From Diphasiastrum complanatum (taxonomy: Eukaryota; Streptophyta; Lycopodiopsida; Lycopodiales; Lycopodiaceae): a stretch of DNA of 64,000 nt. The stretch lies in the NCBI GenBank assembly GCA_029204225.1, contig CM055095.1:10450683-10514682 (forward strand). Direction: 5' to 3'. Of the stretch, positions 45,022 through 55,442 are shown piece after piece. Numbering within the stretch: position 1 is the stretch's first letter; each line of letters starts with the position of its first letter. Both the position numbers and the translations under genes were made by a program. Under the pieces are notes generated by a model that worked only from the letters and a program-made list of their open reading frames with translations, was not told where the DNA came from and did not search any database.

Positions 45022-45890
45022 TTATGAAGCGTAGGCCACCAACAACCTGATTGCAAAAGTTTGCGAACAGTAATATCTGTAGAGCAATGTCCTCCTGATT
45101 AAATCTGGTAATTCATGCGGTAAAACACATCTTCGTAAAATATTGTCTGATCCACGACGATACAATTGTCCTGCAATTAATTGATAAGGTTGAGCCTTAT
45201 GAATCAATTGTCTCTTCTGTACTTTTGTCAAGGAGTCATTCGATTGTCCTAGCATCAGGTACTCAACAATATCCGCTGCCCATTCCGGTACTGCTTCAAC
45301 ATAGAACAATGCAGCATCTGGCAGTTCATCATCCACTTCAGTATTAACTGGTGCAGATTCGATTCGTGAAACGTGATCGGCTAGATAATGTTGCTTCCCC
45401 TTTCGAACCACAATTCGAAAGTCAAATTCAGTTAATAACAATAACCATCTTGCAATACGTCCAGTATTGCACGTCTTGTTTACCAAGTAAAGTAACGGTT
45501 GGTGACCCGTATAAAATGCAAAGTGCGTTTCCATGAGGTAGTGACGAAATTTTCGAACAGAAAAAATCATGGCTAACGCCTCACGTTCTGTTGTTGAATA
45601 ATTCTTCTCCGGATCGGTAAGTTGTCTGCTTGCAAATCGTATAGGATAATCCTTCTTATAGTCACCTGGTTGCGTCAAAACTGATCCAATGGCGTATTTT
45701 GAGGCATCCGTATGAACATGAAATTCTATCGTCCAATTTGGAGAACGCAGTATTGGTGCTGAAGTTAATGCTTTTTTTAACTTTTCAAAGGCTTCTAACA
45801 CCTCTACTGTCCAAATAGGAACAATAGTCAGTTTGTATATAGGTCGTGCTAAATCCGCAAAGAAAAGCAAATTGCATTACTATTTGGAAT
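45022..45890 (-). pseudogene. RNase H and start of integrase, element B
   Basis: A 282-codon frame (45870-45022) starts in the connection between RT and RNase H (FADLARPIYKL). It continues through RNase H with HTDASKYAIGSVL (Asp), the TEREALAMIFSV block (Glu) and YLADHVSRIES, and ends in the linker before the integrase zinc domain. The upstream RT palm is deleted: FGLCNAPSSFQ-like sequence (45945-45891, in another frame) is joined directly to this connection. Confidence 0.88.
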
Positions 45891-45921
45891 GAACTTGGTG
45901 CATTACAGAGTCCAAACGACA

Positions 45922-47313
45922 TTACTTTGTAAGCATAGGTGCCCCATTCTGTTGCAAAGTCAGTTTTGTGGCGACTACATCTGCTTGTTCTTTTTCGAAA
46001 GGACTTGTCTTTGATCTTCGCTTAGCCTTCTTAGCAGGAATTGATCGTGGAGGTGATGACTTCCGAGATGATGATGTCTTACTAGAATTCTGACTTGTAG
46101 AATCATCCTTGACTTTTCCTTTGCCTTTATCCAATAAGGGTGGCACTTTCTTTGAATCAATCTTTTGAGGGGGATTTTCCCATTTCAGGACCGTATTATA
46201 ATGTTGCTTAGCTTGTTTCTTCGTCATCGATCCTGTGATCCTGTCTTCCTTCAATATAACTGCTTTAGGTGGTTTTATTGTCGGTTCATCAAGAACATTA
46301 CGCACTCCAAATCTGGTCGGATCCATATGATTTAGAATCTGCTCATCCGTAAGTTCTGCATTGCCATCATAAGTCAAGGCATGGCTCACTAGTATGAGAT
46401 CATCTTCAATCGGATCTAGTGTAGGTTCCGTTGATATCCAGGCTACATTCAGTATATTTAGTGGAAACGTGATTGGTGTATCCAAAATTCGATCTAACAA
46501 GAAAATCTCGCTCAAATCTGATTGATTATCTTGTTGACACATATATCCTGCTGTACAATCAATCGTTGCAAGAGCTTCATTCCAATTGACAGTATCCGTT
46601 TGAGAATCGTAATGAACTCCGAAATTTTTCTCTGGTCGGTCACAAGTATACGTTATTGATAAATCGTCATCTTCTTTTTGAACCACTGGTTTGATAGTCC
46701 AAATTGTAGGATCAACTTTAATTGCACGTTCACGATTTTCAAAAGTGATTTTTCCGGTACCCCAGTTATGAATTACTTGCGCAACTCGTAACCATGGACG
46801 TCCCAATAGAACTCGGTAGACATTTGGCGCTTCTGATAAGTCCATCACTACGAAAGTAATGACGAACTGTACTCCCGGAATTCTGACAGGTATATCTTCA
46901 ACCATTCCTCGTGGACGAACTGTCGTTTGGTCAGCTAGCTTAATAGCAAAAGTAGCAGGCTTGATCTTTGTAAGGCCCCATTTTGCACATAGCTTTGTAG
47001 AAATCTGGTTAACTCCTGAACTGCCATTTATCACAGCTGCTTCTTTAGGAAATTGTCTATGCTGTATCGGTAGAGTGATATTCTTATGTTCACTTTCCCA
47101 AGCGGCTCCAACATGGAGTACTTCGTTAGATTCTTCAAATCCAGCACACAAAAGTGGCTCCTGATGGCCTTCTGATTCTTCTTGAGCTAACTTTTGCGCT
47201 AAGACTTCTCTTGCTTTTGGCACCAACTTCAGGAACTCTCCCAATGAAATATTGATCTTGCTAGACAAAATGTTCATGAGCAGTCTTGTTTGCGGTGCTT
47301 CCGGTTCAGTCAT
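45922..47313 (-). CDS. Aspartic-protease ORF of element B (active-site Asp replaced)
   Basis: An intact 463-codon frame beginning 35 bp after the gag stop. Residues about 90-170 form the retropepsin-like domain: VINGSSGVNQISTKLC where related elements have (I/V)DGxSxVN, and the LLGRPWLR motif near residue 168. The catalytic Asp is Asn here, which should abolish cleavage. Residues 230-380 are acidic linker. Residues 395-450 are a Lys/Ser-rich stretch resembling a nuclear-localising or RNA-binding tail. The last 15 codons run into RT sequence out of frame because of a deletion. Confidence 0.8.
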   Translation of the reverse strand: MTEPEAPQTRLLMNILSSKINISLGEFLKLVPKAREVLAQKLAQEESEGHQEPLLCAGFEESNEVLHVGAAWESEHKNITLPIQHRQFPKEAAVINGSSGVNQISTKLCAKWGLTKIKPATFAIKLADQTTVRPRGMVEDIPVRIPGVQFVITFVVMDLSEAPNVYRVLLGRPWLRVAQVIHNWGTGKITFENRERAIKVDPTIWTIKPVVQKEDDDLSITYTCDRPEKNFGVHYDSQTDTVNWNEALATIDCTAGYMCQQDNQSDLSEIFLLDRILDTPITFPLNILNVAWISTEPTLDPIEDDLILVSHALTYDGNAELTDEQILNHMDPTRFGVRNVLDEPTIKPPKAVILKEDRITGSMTKKQAKQHYNTVLKWENPPQKIDSKKVPPLLDKGKGKVKDDSTSQNSSKTSSSRKSSPPRSIPAKKAKRRSKTSPFEKEQADVVATKLTLQQNGAPMLTK

Positions 47314-47348
47314 CTTGAAGGGTTCTTCATGATGGTGTAACTGATCAT

Positions 47349-49044
47349 TTATATTCGTACGCTTGGAGGCTGCAATGGTGAAGAATGAACTTCAGCTGTT
47401 GCTTTAGCAACTGCAAGCTCCTCTTCTTCTTGCAGATGTTTAATCCAATGCCTCATATCCTGATATCTTCTTTTTTCTGCATGAAGATTTCGATAGACTC
47501 CAGATGCTGTTGGTATATCGTTTAATGGTATAAAATCAGCAGGTACTGGATCCGCTACTGGTTCTTTCTGCTTCTGCGCTTTGGTGACCACCATCAAGGG
47601 TGCACTTGGTTTATTCTGAGCTACTGGTCTTCGCTTGATTGTTATCAAATTTACAGGTGTTGTAGCTGGTGATGGCTTCGGTCTTGCTGGACAGTCTTTA
47701 TAGCAATGCCCATAACCACAGTCACGACAGAATGGTACAAATTTTCCATTATTTGGACATTCTGCAACTCTGTGATTTTCTCCACATGTAAAGCATCCAA
47801 GTGGTGCTCTGGTCCAATTTCTAGAGGCTTGTTGTTGAGCGGCAGCATAAATAGCATATTGTTCCGAAGATCCACCTGAAGATCCACCTTCTTGAACATT
47901 ACCATAGTTCCATTGCTCAACACTTCCGTAAGGTTCTGATTCCATCAAATTGGCAGGAGGAGCGGAGTGCTTTGGTGGGGCAGGTAAGGCTAAACGTTCC
48001 GGGTATCCAAGAGCAGATTGTCGAGGTCTAGCTGCTGGATTTCCTCCATACTGTGGTTCTCGATATCCCATTTGGGCATACGTTGCTGAGTTATCCGAGG
48101 ATTGAAGTTGCAAAAAGCAGTCTCATGGTCAGGTGAATTGCACAGATGGCAAATACTGATTTCCATTCGTTTTTTCAATTAAGGACACTTGTTCACTATG
48201 TGATTTCCTGTACAAATAGAACATCAGACATTTTCCTTGGTAGGAAAAGTCTTCGCAAAATTCTCAGGTTCCTTGTTCGCTTGTCCATGGAATTTTCCAA
48301 TGCTTTGATCTTCTCATCAAATTGCGACTGCAACTTTTCCATCTATTTTTGTTGGTTCTTCCCAAGTTTCTCAAACTCATTGAGCATCATTTCTGCAGTA
48401 GCGTTGGCATTCGTTGATGCAATAGTCGTGGGTGTCGTAGTAGTCTGCCCTGCTGTATAAGGCAACATACCGATATTCGGCTCATCATCTGAATCTTCAT
48501 CCTCCTCCCGAATTGCATCGTCCATAGCATTTTGCAAGAGTGCATACTCATTATGGCATTTCAGCTCACGTCTAATCCATTTAGGTAGACCTAACAAAAA
48601 CCACATAATCATGGCATTTTCGTTAATCAGCTCAGGTTCGCATTCAGATCTGAGGCGTTTCACCCGTTCAATGTAATCACGAACCATTTCCCGCTTTCCC
48701 ATTTTAATTTTACTTAAAAGTAGGAAAGGATCTTCCATAAATTTCCGCGTTTTGAACCGTGTGATGAGGGCTCGTTTAACAACCTCCCAATCTATACGCT
48801 CAATTTCATCTTGATTATAGTACCAATCTTGTGCTGCGCCTATTAGGGCCATAGGAAACAGCTTAAGTTTATCTTGAGGGAAAATTTCGCCATAGACCTC
48901 ACAGGATTCAGCATGGATCTGAAGAAATCTAACTGGATCTGTTAATACATTATATTTGGGTAGATCCAAACGAGGTGCTCTTCTAACAATGATTGGATTG
49001 ACTTCCTGTGGAGCACCTCCAGGAGCAGCTCCAGGGGCAGCCAT
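47349..49044 (-). pseudogene. Gag with four zinc knuckles, element B
   Basis: Gag forms the particle and packages RNA. The frame 49044-48343 begins MAAPGAAPGGAPQEV and contains the capsid domain (PVRFLQIHAESC, AQDWYYNQDE, LLLSKIKMGKREMVRDYIERV). It stops at TAG 48343, where copy C has CAG. After this the frame continues to a CSICTGNHIVNKC knuckle (with a TAG before it) and CHLCNSPDHETAFC. Then, in another frame (48113-47349), come CFTCGENHRVAEC and CRDCGYGHCYKDC. Four CCHC-type knuckles in one Gag is more than the usual one or two. Copy C reads cleanly through the first stop. Confidence 0.85.
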
Positions 49045-49610
49045 CTGTACAAATTTAGATCAAGCAGACAATGAGATTGGATCTAGATTTTTCAATCAAA
49101 AGACTATCTCAGATCAGATCTGCTAGATCTATTCCTCTTTCCAAAAAATCTGATTCTATATCATGAAAAAGATTTTGAAATTCGATCAATAGGTACTTCT
49201 CAAAAATGATAAATCTCTCAGAATCCAAATCAGAATATAAATTTGACAGGGACTTGATCTGGAAAATCAGAAATTAAAAATAGGACTGGCGAAGGTTCAC
49301 TAGGCGAAGGTTGGCTCGGCGAAGGTTCAACAGTGCTATTTTGGGAAAAAACTCTCTGAACAACTTTTCTGACAATTCTCGGGTAATAACCTTCGCCGAC
49401 CTCTCAAATGAAAGATCTGACACAGATAAAACTATGGAAAATCGGGCGAAGGTTTCTGACACAAGAAAATACAGTTTCTGTAGTTTGGCGAGGGTAAAAA
49501 TCAGAATTTTCTATGATCTGATCAAGAAGAATCTTCGCCGAACTCAGAAATAGTATTTTACTATAAATAGAATGTTCTGAAAACTCGGCGAAGGTTCTGG
49601 CGAAGGATCA
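49045..49610 (-). other. Leader of element B, gag-proximal part
   Basis: Untranslated leader before gag, containing about nine GGCGAAGGTT/AACCTTCGCC motifs (for example 49288, 49302, 49318, 49391, 49443, 49587). About 49157-49610 is repeated on the other side of the hAT element at 55445-55912. Confidence 0.85.
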
Positions 49611-49648
49611 AGAGCATAGATCCAGCGGTACCAGGATCCGCGGATCCC

Positions 49649-49680
49649 GGTACCGCGGATCCATACTGATCCGCGGTACC
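49649..49680. repeat. Palindrome at the left end of the hAT element
   Basis: GGTACCGCGGATC and GATCCGCGGTACC form 13-bp arms around a 6-nt loop. Further GGTACC and GATCCGCGG boxes lie just outside. GGTACC boxes recur at the right end (55388, 55421), so these may be subterminal transposase-binding repeats. Confidence 0.85.
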
Positions 49681-50002
49681 ACATATATATTATTTTTTAA
49701 TATATAATATTTTTTAATATTTGATATATTACTATATTTTATTTTAACCTAATCCCCCCCCCTCGCTTCATCTCTCTCCCTGCCCGTCGCCCTACTGTCT
49801 GCGCCCTCCCTGCTGTCCGCGCCCTATCTGTTGTATGCCCACCGCCCTACTGTCCGCGCCCTCCCGACTGTCTTCACATTGCACTGATCGCGCCCGCCCC
49901 TGCTATTGCTATTTCGGCCTTTATTGTGGTTTTTTCAAGCCTTCCGACTCCTATCGCACCCACAGAGATCTCTACCTTCTTTCCCCAGTCCTTTCTACAG
50001 AG

Positions 50003-53000
50003 ATGGTGCATTCCAAACTTGCCGATCTGTGGGACGAGGTGGACATTGTCAGGCGGGTTCCTGACAAGTCTAACAAGTCCGGTGCAAGGATCGTGCGCTG
50101 TCGATATTGCCTGACCGAGTTCGTTACCACCCTCACTCGCCTTAAAGGCCACCTACTCGGCGCACGCGCAAGAGATGGTGGCACACTGATGCTGCCCCCT
50201 GTGCCAGCATGTCCGTTCCCGTCAGGCAGCGACTTTTGGATACCTACGGGCCACGTCTTGTGGCGGGGGAGAACACCATTTCGGAGGGTGTTCTTCGGTT
50301 TTGCACCGCTCCTTACGTGGTTGACCCCAAGATGCTGCCTGCGTGGCTGGCACGCACGAGGAGAGGGAGTGCATCCTCGTCCAGTCCCTTTGCCCCTCGA
50401 CCCCCTCAGACAGTTCTGCCTCACGCACTCCCATCTGCATCCATCCCGAGGGATCCCGTCCCACCGCGTCCGCCAGTTGCCACTGCGGTTCCACCACCAC
50501 CTACTGTTGCTCGCATTCCCCCAGTTTACGACTTTCTCATGGACTCTCCGCCTCCCAAGCAGGAGCAGGCCCCGGATGCCAGTGACGAGGCCTTCCAGGA
50601 TGTTGAGGAGATCCCTTCCTCCCTCCCTTCACATCTGGATGACCTCCCTACCCAGCAGTTTTCGTATCCCATGCCAGATGTCCACCCTCCACCAGTGTAC
50701 CCCACTTACGCTGCTGCACCCATCCCGGCCAGTGCATCCCACTCTCCCCATTCCACGTCTACAGCTGATGCATCCACTAGTGCCCAGCCTGTCGCGTCAT
50801 CATCCATTCCCGTCACGTTCGGTGCACCGTGCTGGAGGTCCACTACCTGTCGCCCAGCTGGGAGAGTTCTTAGGCAGCAGAGCATTCGCGGCGCGCATCA
50901 GCTGCACATGGATAGAGAGACCACACAGGCCGTGGCCAGCCTGATTTATGAGCTGAACCTTCCGTTTGCCATCACCGACTCCGAGCCCTTCAAAAGGGCC
51001 TTCCGCCTTGCACAGTCTGTCAGCCCTAGCTGGAGAGTCCCTAGTTCAGAGGTTGTTCGCACACACATGCTGAGGGATAGGGTCGAGTCATTGTCTAGAG
51101 AGATGGAGCCTCTACGTCGCCACTGGGCCACTTACGGTTGCAGCATCATGTCCGATGGCTGGACTGATGTTAGGAGGAGGCCGATCCTCAACATATTGGT
51201 CTCCAGCTGCATAGGCACACAGTTTTTGAGGGCAGTGGATTGCAGCAGGGGGGGGAGAGTCATATCTGCAGAGTTCATGTTTGATGTCATCAGGTCTTCC
51301 ATCCTGTCCATAGGCCCACAGCATGTCGTCACAGTGGTGACGGACAATGCCACGAACTGCATTCAGATGGGTGTACTGCTAGAGGCCGAGTTCCCTCACA
51401 TTGTTCATACCCCTGTGTCGCGCACGACATAGACAATCTGATGGGGGACATAGGTGCACTTCCCTGGGTTAGAGCCATCGTCCGTGAGGCCCCCTTCCTG
51501 GTGACAAAAGTCACCAGGAAGAGGCGTGTTCTTGCCATGTTCTGGGTGTTCAGCCATCTAGACCTCCGTAAGCCAGCCCCCACACGCTTTGCATTCGACT
51601 TGGTGGTCATCGACCGTCTGATCAGGTGTAGGGCGCAGCTTCTACAGATGGTTGTCAGTGATCTTTGGTGTGCCAGTACGTTTCCGCGCACTTAGGATGG
51701 GGAGCACTTTTCTTCCACGTTGAGGGGAGACCAGTTCTGGAGGGATGCACAGACATTGTCAGGACTGCTTCGACCACTTTACATTGTGCTCCGCATGGCT
51801 GACAGCGAGGGGTCGACAGTTGGACTGGTATATGAGCTCATGGCCTGGATTGGACAGTTCCTGCGACTGCCCATCTTGCAGCCAGAGAGGTAAATAGTAA
51901 TGTAATTGGCCTTTATCTTTTCAGTACTTGCTAGTTTGTTTTTCTGTCAATGTTAAGTTTTTTGGTAATGCCCTACACCACATGCCTCTCAACTGCAGGA
52001 TGACCGAGCTGAAGTTCATCTGGGAGACGCGGTGGAACTACTTCCACAAGAGTATCCATAGCGTTGCACACATACTGCATCCCCTCTTCCTCTCCCCGAC
52101 ACAGATCACAGACAGGGAGCTCAAGGCCGATTGGCTTCAGTACATTCACAGAGTGGGTCCACACATAGGTTTGGATCCTATCAGGCTCATGGAGGAGCTC
52201 GCTGCATTTCGTTTCGGCATGGGCACATTCGGCCACCCGGCTGCTCAAAATCCAGAGAGGAGGCAACTACCCATTACCTGGTGGACCATGTTCGATAGCA
52301 CATACCCATCTATACAGCGTCTTGCACTGCGTGTCCTTTCTCAGGTATGCATCTCATTTTATCCTCCATTGTTGTGTTTCGTTGAAGTTCCACCCCTGCC
52401 ACAATGTGTTGAAATATTTCAATGCACGTACCACAGGACTGTGCTGCCTCCGTGTGTGAGCGTAATTGTAGCACATGGGCACTCATTCACACGAGGAGAA
52501 GAAACCGGTTGTCAGTGAGTCAGTTGGAGCGGTTGGCGTTCTGTAGCACCAACGCACGTCTCGCCAAGAGACTTCCAACCATTACGAGCGCATTGCAGGT
52601 GATAAGCTAATCTTTCATAGCATGTTGGTTGACTCCTGGTATGTTGGTTTTATTTCTTGATAGAGTTGTTTCCCTGACATGCAAATTTTAAACCTTGCAG
52701 ACGAAGATATCTGATTTGGAGCGCCAGGTTGACTTGCCTATGGACAGCACCCATCCCATGCCTGCAGATGACCTGGGCACACAGTTGATGGCTGAGAGAG
52801 AGAGGGAGCTTGCCGAGATGAGAGAGAGAGAGAGAGCTTGGGCTTGAGCACAGAGAGCCTCCATTGTACGAGGCAGATGAGCCAATGTCAGAGGATGATC
52901 AGGATGAGGATGAGCCCATTCGGGTTGTGTTCGCCAGATTAGTGCGGGATGTGGCATATGATACAGGTGTTGGGCACACGCCTAGAGCAGGGGTCACAGG

Positions 53001-54077
53001 TGCATCACGTGGTAGAGGTGGGACACATGCCACAGATTATACCGCGAGACGAGCAGGGCACATAGGAGGGGCCAGTGGCATACCTTCTTATGTTGATATG
53101 ATGGAGGAGGCTCTTGATAGGGGGCAGAGTGATTTGGGTTTACCTTCCGCAGCCGCTTGGATGCGTGCATCACAGAGCCATAGGCATTTCTATGACAGCA
53201 CACCAGAGGAGTCACCAGATGACTTTGATTGTCCCGATTGGGAGGGCATGCAAGGTCCGCATGGTGCACAAGATGAGGCACGGGATGATCCAGAGGATGG
53301 TGCACATGATGAGTCCCAGAGCCCAGAACATTTGTATTCGGATGCCCAGCTGGACGACTTGATTGCAGACTTGGATTCAGAGGCCCAACAGATGTCGAGC
53401 GTCAGAGCGCCCCCATCCTCTCTAGCCAGCATGCCCTACACAAAGTCTCAGCCAGAGCAACTACACGAGGTGCCTGCAGTTCCTCCAGTTCCTCAAAGGG
53501 TGTATGTGCGCCACACAGCACCGCCAGTGCAACCGATACCGTTGAGGCCTGCAGCCCCTTCATCGCCATCCACTTTTGCAGCAGCAGGTCTCTAGGGCAG
53601 GCCAACATCTGTGCCCAGATCTTCTCTTGCAGCGCCCACATCTACAAACGCTCCTCCAGTGGCAGCACCCACAGCACATCCTCCTCCATTGGCAGCACCC
53701 ACGGCACCGGCTCCTCCTTTGGCAGCACCCAGGATGTACCAGTACCGTCCACCGCAGCACCCCTTTCAGTACTTATCGCCGCTGTACTTGCCTCCTGCAG
53801 GGACGGCCCCTCCACATCCAATTCCTCCACCGGCAGCAGGCCCACGGGCACACACTTGGGCCCAGCCTAGTCAGCCAGGTGATCTGCATGGGGGTGAGGA
53901 AGGCCCAAGGGTGCACCGAACAAGAAAGGCAGGGCACAAAAACTGCCAGGGAAGAGAGGACGACCTCGCAGGGCTCCAGTTGCTGGTAGAGGTGCAGTAT
54001 TACAACCAGCTGCAACAGGTGTTGTTGGTTTAGCCTGCTTGGGGCCTGATGCAGACCCCCCTGATAGCATTTCATAA
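50003..54077 (+). pseudogene. hAT-superfamily transposase (BED finger, DUF659, dimerisation domain), broken
   Basis: Cut-and-paste transposase. ATG 50003 opens a BED finger (LADLWDEV, CRYCLTEFVTTLTRLKGHL). A one-base shift near 50180-50205 leads into the long frame ending 51432, with a Pro/Ser-rich linker and then DUF659 (YGCSIMSDGWTDVRRRPILN; VTDNATNC). A missing base near 51414 shifts the frame again (IDNLMGDIGALPWV), and a TAG lies at 51693. Likely exons: 50003-51889, 51999-52344 (WETRWNYF to WWTMFDSTYPSIQRLALRVLSQ), 52437-52598 (CERNCSTWALIHTRRRNRL, the hAT dimerisation core) and 52701-54077. All junctions are GT-AG. The last exon shifts frame near 52830-52845 and again after 53595. The frame ending 54077 holds an AT-hook (GKRGRPRRAP, about 53950). 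The catalytic region is recognisable but no active product is possible. Confidence 0.85.
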
Positions 54078-54299
54078 ACACATACATCAGATTGCAATAC
54101 ACAAGGCACACATTGCACAAAAAACACACCGTGCATTAATTCATCAGATGTATCAAAATTACAATACGTATTCCCGCCGCATACGGCTAGGGCTATTCTT
54201 TACACTATGCTAGACACTAAATGCTGCCTCATCTACTGATGAACATTACATAACAACAGTCAGCCACATACGGCTAGACCCCATCTATGCTAAACATTC

Positions 54300-54647
54300 C
54301 TATGGATCCTCCACTGACTCCTCGCCCTCGTCAGGAGCATTGTTATGTCGCTCTCGTTCTGCCTCCCGGTTAGCCCGAGCTGCCTCCTGGTCAGCCCGAC
54401 GGCGGGCAGCCCTTTCCCTGACCATGATGAGCTGTCGTCGTGTGAAGTTCATTCCGATCTGCTTATCCAAATCCAGCTAGACAGCGGGGGCGGGGGCCAG
54501 GGGGCCACAGCGGGGGTGGGGATCTGCAGCTGGGTGTCTCTGCTGAGTCTCTCGCAGCATCTCTGCAATGTCTGCCTCTTGCTTCCGATGCCTTTCGTTG
54601 TGCCTTCGGACATCTTGCTCGAGCCTCCTGGCTTCGCCCTCCGCCAT
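54300..54647 (-). pseudogene. Small charged ORF convergent to the hAT transposase (unknown)
   Basis: One frame of 116 codons runs from ATG 54647 to a stop at 54300-54302, interrupted by TAG at 54477-54479 (codon 57). The product would be almost entirely charged and helical (MAEGEARRLEQDVRRHNERH; later RRQLIMVRERAARRRADQEA) and would end in an acidic tail. I know no family for it. A TTAAATA box lies upstream on the minus strand near 54876. It could be a second gene of the transposon or captured host sequence. Confidence 0.5.
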
Positions 54648-54674
54648 CTCACGACACCCTGTTGCTCGAAATGA

Positions 54675-54860
54675 CCCTCACAACCTCTCACAACCTCTCA
54701 ATGGCTCTCACTGGCTCTCTCACAGCCTCCCTCTCACAGCCTCTCACTCGGTCTGTGACACAGCCTCTCACAATGCCTCTCTCTCACAGTCTCTCACTGG
54801 CTCTCCCTCACAGCCTCTCACAATGCCTCTCACAGCCTCTCACTGGCTCTCTCACTATCT
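54675..54860. repeat. Minisatellite of CTCTCACAGCCTCTCACTGG-type units
   Basis: Imperfect tandem units of 10-20 bp built from CTCTCACAGC, CTCTCACTGG and CTCACAATGC. They lie in the upstream region of the small minus-strand ORF. Confidence 0.85.
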
Positions 54861-54929
54861 CGTGAGTGCCTATTTAACCCCACAGCCTGTTTCCCAATTT
54901 GCCTTTGTTGATGATCCCATGTCCTACTG

Positions 54930-55250
54930 TACCTGCCCCATGTATTGCTCCCCCACATGCTGCAGTCCGATTGGGTCCATGGTCTGCTCCTCCACAGTGC
55001 CCATGTGACGGTGTACCTGTCTGGATGTATTGCTCCCCCACATGCTGCACTCCGATTGGGTCCATGGTCTGCTCTTCCACAGTGCCCATTGTGCCCATGT
55101 ATTGCTCCCCCACATGCTGCACTCTGATTGGGTCTGTGGTCTGCTCCCCCACAGTGCCCATGTGACAGTGTACCTGTCCGGATTTGCTGCCCTCCCACAT
55201 GCTGCACTCCCATTGACCACCAGGTCTGCTCTCCCACAGTGCCCCCAGTA
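54930..55250. repeat. Minisatellite with four units of about 75-85 bp
   Basis: Units share TGCTCCCCCACATGCTGCA-TCCGATTGGGTCCATGGTCTGCTC-TCCACAGTGCCCATGTG-AC-GTGTACCTGTC, with starts near 54951, 55029, 55105 and 55186. They lie near the right end of the hAT element. The regular arrays have no Cas-like genes near them and are not CRISPR. Confidence 0.85.
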
Positions 55251-55442
55251 CAGTCCCTCTGTACAGTAGCATCTTTTTTCTAAACCGTAGTCCTTTTTTT
55301 TCCTGATTTTCTTACCTAGTTTTAGCCTGTTAAAAGGGTTTTTTTTTTTTAAATAATAAAAAATATTATTTTTGTGGTGCCGCCCTGGTACCGCTGGTCT
55401 GAGGGCGGCACCATAACCGCGGTACCATAATGGCAGTACCAC

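Larger units (their letters stand above)
49611..55442 (+). mobile_element. hAT transposon inserted in the leader of element B
   Basis: The insertion contains a BED-finger/DUF659/hAT-dimerisation transposase gene (+), a small convergent minus-strand ORF and two minisatellite blocks. Candidate terminal repeats are CCAGCGGTACCAGG at 49622-49635 and its complement at 55384-55397, with GGTACCGCGG-rich sequence at both ends. I could not find an 8-bp target duplication at these ends, so the exact borders are uncertain. Instead, about 460 bp of the retroelement leader is present on both sides. Confidence 0.8.

Noticed and set aside
49835..50944. 369-codon frame starting at 49835 as a separate gene
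   Set aside because: Only the part from ATG 50003 to about 50190 (BED finger) is transposase. The rest of the frame is a shadow of the long frame ending 51432.
54930..55250. Regular repeats as a CRISPR-like array
   Set aside because: Units are 75-85 bp, adjacent and nearly identical without variable spacers, in a eukaryotic transposon.
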